DNA of 23,375 nt from Bacteroidota bacterium. Its GTDB lineage: Bacteria; Bacteroidota; Bacteroidia; CAIKAF01. Every line of letters begins with the position of its first letter. Position 1 is the stretch's first letter. The position numbers were made by a program, and so were the translations under genes. Of the stretch, positions 23,133 through 23,375 are shown piece by piece. The notes below the pieces were generated by a model, which saw only the letters and a list, made by a program, of their open reading frames with translations, did not search any database and was not told the DNA's origin. The stretch covers positions 1-23,375 of the forward strand of contig JAEZEQ010000048.1 of NCBI GenBank assembly GCA_023432985.1, in the 5' to 3' direction.

Positions 23133-23206
23133 GAAGGAGCGTACGAATGGTACGTGACCGAGCTGAGACAAGCTCCAACGCTGCGCGGCGCAGTTGAAAT
23201 GATTTT
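23133..23206. repeat. Hairpin repeat, half copy B (74 nt)
   Basis: It has the same length and layout as half copy A: CGTAC-GAATG-GTACG (23140-23154) and GAGCT-gagaca-AGCTC (23160-23175), where the fourth pair is C-G instead of T-A or T.G. An extra hairpin CTGCG-CGG-CGCAG (23181-23193) forms near the 3' end. It follows full copy 2 after 2 nt. Confidence 0.88.
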
Positions 23207-23223
23207 CAAGGTAAAAAGGGCTT

Positions 23224-23342
23224 AAAATGATTTATGCAAGCCGCCGCAAGGCGGAGTGAAATTTTGGTGAAGGCGCGTAGCAGCGCTACGTAACTGAACC
23301 AAAATGAGCTCCAACGAAGAAATGTGCAGCAGAAATGATTTT
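23224..23342. repeat. Hairpin repeat, full copy 3 (119 nt)
   Basis: The terminal inverted repeat pairs at 12 of 14 positions (23224-23237 with 23329-23342). It has the same CCGCC-GCAA-GGCGG hairpin (23241-23254), a different but complementary arm ATTTTGGT/ACCAAAAT (23261-23268 with 23298-23305), and within it CGTAG-CAGCG-CTACG (23276-23290), in which the closing C-G pair of other copies is G-C. Confidence 0.88.
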
Positions 23343-23345
23343 AAT

Positions 23346-23375
23346 ATGATGTTTAATGCGATGCAGTACCCATAG
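23346..23375. repeat. 30-nt direct repeat, second copy
   Basis: It matches 22784-22813 at 29 of 30 positions and directly follows full copy 3. The window ends with its last base, so any continuation such as the T-run seen after the first copy cannot be checked. Confidence 0.85.

Larger units (their letters stand above)
22423..23375. other. Gene-free island of structured repeats
   Basis: No open frame in these 953 bp has family resemblance or codon structure that convinces me; the longest frames run through the repeats on the minus strand. The stretch consists of the ATL terminator, a truncated repeat fragment, three full and two half copies of a hairpin element, a 30-nt direct repeat, and three further stem-loops. 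It is cut by the right edge of the window, so its full length is unknown. Confidence 0.8.

Noticed and set aside
22575..23342. Integron attC sites or a gene-cassette array
   Set aside because: The units have imperfect palindromes and CTCCAAC strings, but the 7-bp attC core boxes are not present as a complementary pair and no cassette genes lie between units.
22575..23342. CRISPR array
   Set aside because: Units are 74-122 nt with almost no unique spacer between them, unlike the short repeats and regular unique spacers of CRISPR; no cas gene is present.

Overview
The window comes from a member of the Bacteroidota (order not determined). The evidence is consistent: two promoters fit the phylum consensus TTTG-N19/20-TAnnTTTG (exactly upstream of hppA, with one mismatch upstream of rpsJ); a secreted protease ends in a type IX secretion (T9SS) type A sorting domain; a DUF4296 lipoprotein is present; S14, S4 and L36 are zinc-free types; and carA directly follows rplQ.

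Layout. Positions 1-1094 (+) hold a tight lipoprotein operon: the 3' end of an unidentified gene, a DUF4296 lipoprotein and a lipoprotein with one C-terminal c-type heme motif, closed by a bidirectional terminator. Positions 1184-3433 (-) encode a secreted trypsin-fold protease resembling lysyl endopeptidases. Positions 3510-4601 (-) are carA. Positions 4674-19466 (-) are an unbroken S10-spc-alpha cluster in transcription order rpsJ-rplC-rplD-rplW-rplB-rpsS-rplV-rpsC-rplP-rpmC-rpsQ-rplN-rplX-rplE-rpsN-rpsH-rplF-rplR-rpsE-rpmD-rplO-secY-map-infA-rpmJ-rpsM-rpsK-rpsD-rpoA-rplQ. One convincing promoter lies before rpsJ and one intrinsic terminator after rplQ; nearly all gaps are under 35 bp, the exception being 82 bp between rpsJ and rplC. 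Positions 19617-21851 (-) are hppA, a K+-dependent membrane pyrophosphatase with its own promoter, sitting where many Bacteroidota have the str genes (rpsL-rpsG-fusA). Positions 22090-22422 (+) encode an alkyltransferase-like protein (ATL) whose active-site Cys is Ala.

From 22423 to the window end (about 950 bp) I see no credible gene. This stretch is an island of structured repeats: three full units of 119-122 nt with near-perfect terminal inverted repeats, two 74-nt half units, one truncated 3' fragment and a 30-nt direct repeat. The copies differ mainly in ways that keep base pairing (T-A, T.G and C-G at the same pair; C-G swapped for G-C; entire arm sequences replaced by other complementary arms). 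This is the most interesting signal in the window and looks like a family of structured RNAs or mobile hairpin elements.

Functionally, most of the window builds the translation and secretion machinery (ribosomal proteins, RNA polymerase alpha, SecY, methionine aminopeptidase, IF-1). carA feeds pyrimidine and arginine synthesis, and hppA couples removal of the pyrophosphate made by biosynthesis to ion pumping. An intrinsic-terminator hairpin ends only about 10 nt before the carA start codon with no promoter visible between, which suggests carA depends on read-through of the ribosomal operon.
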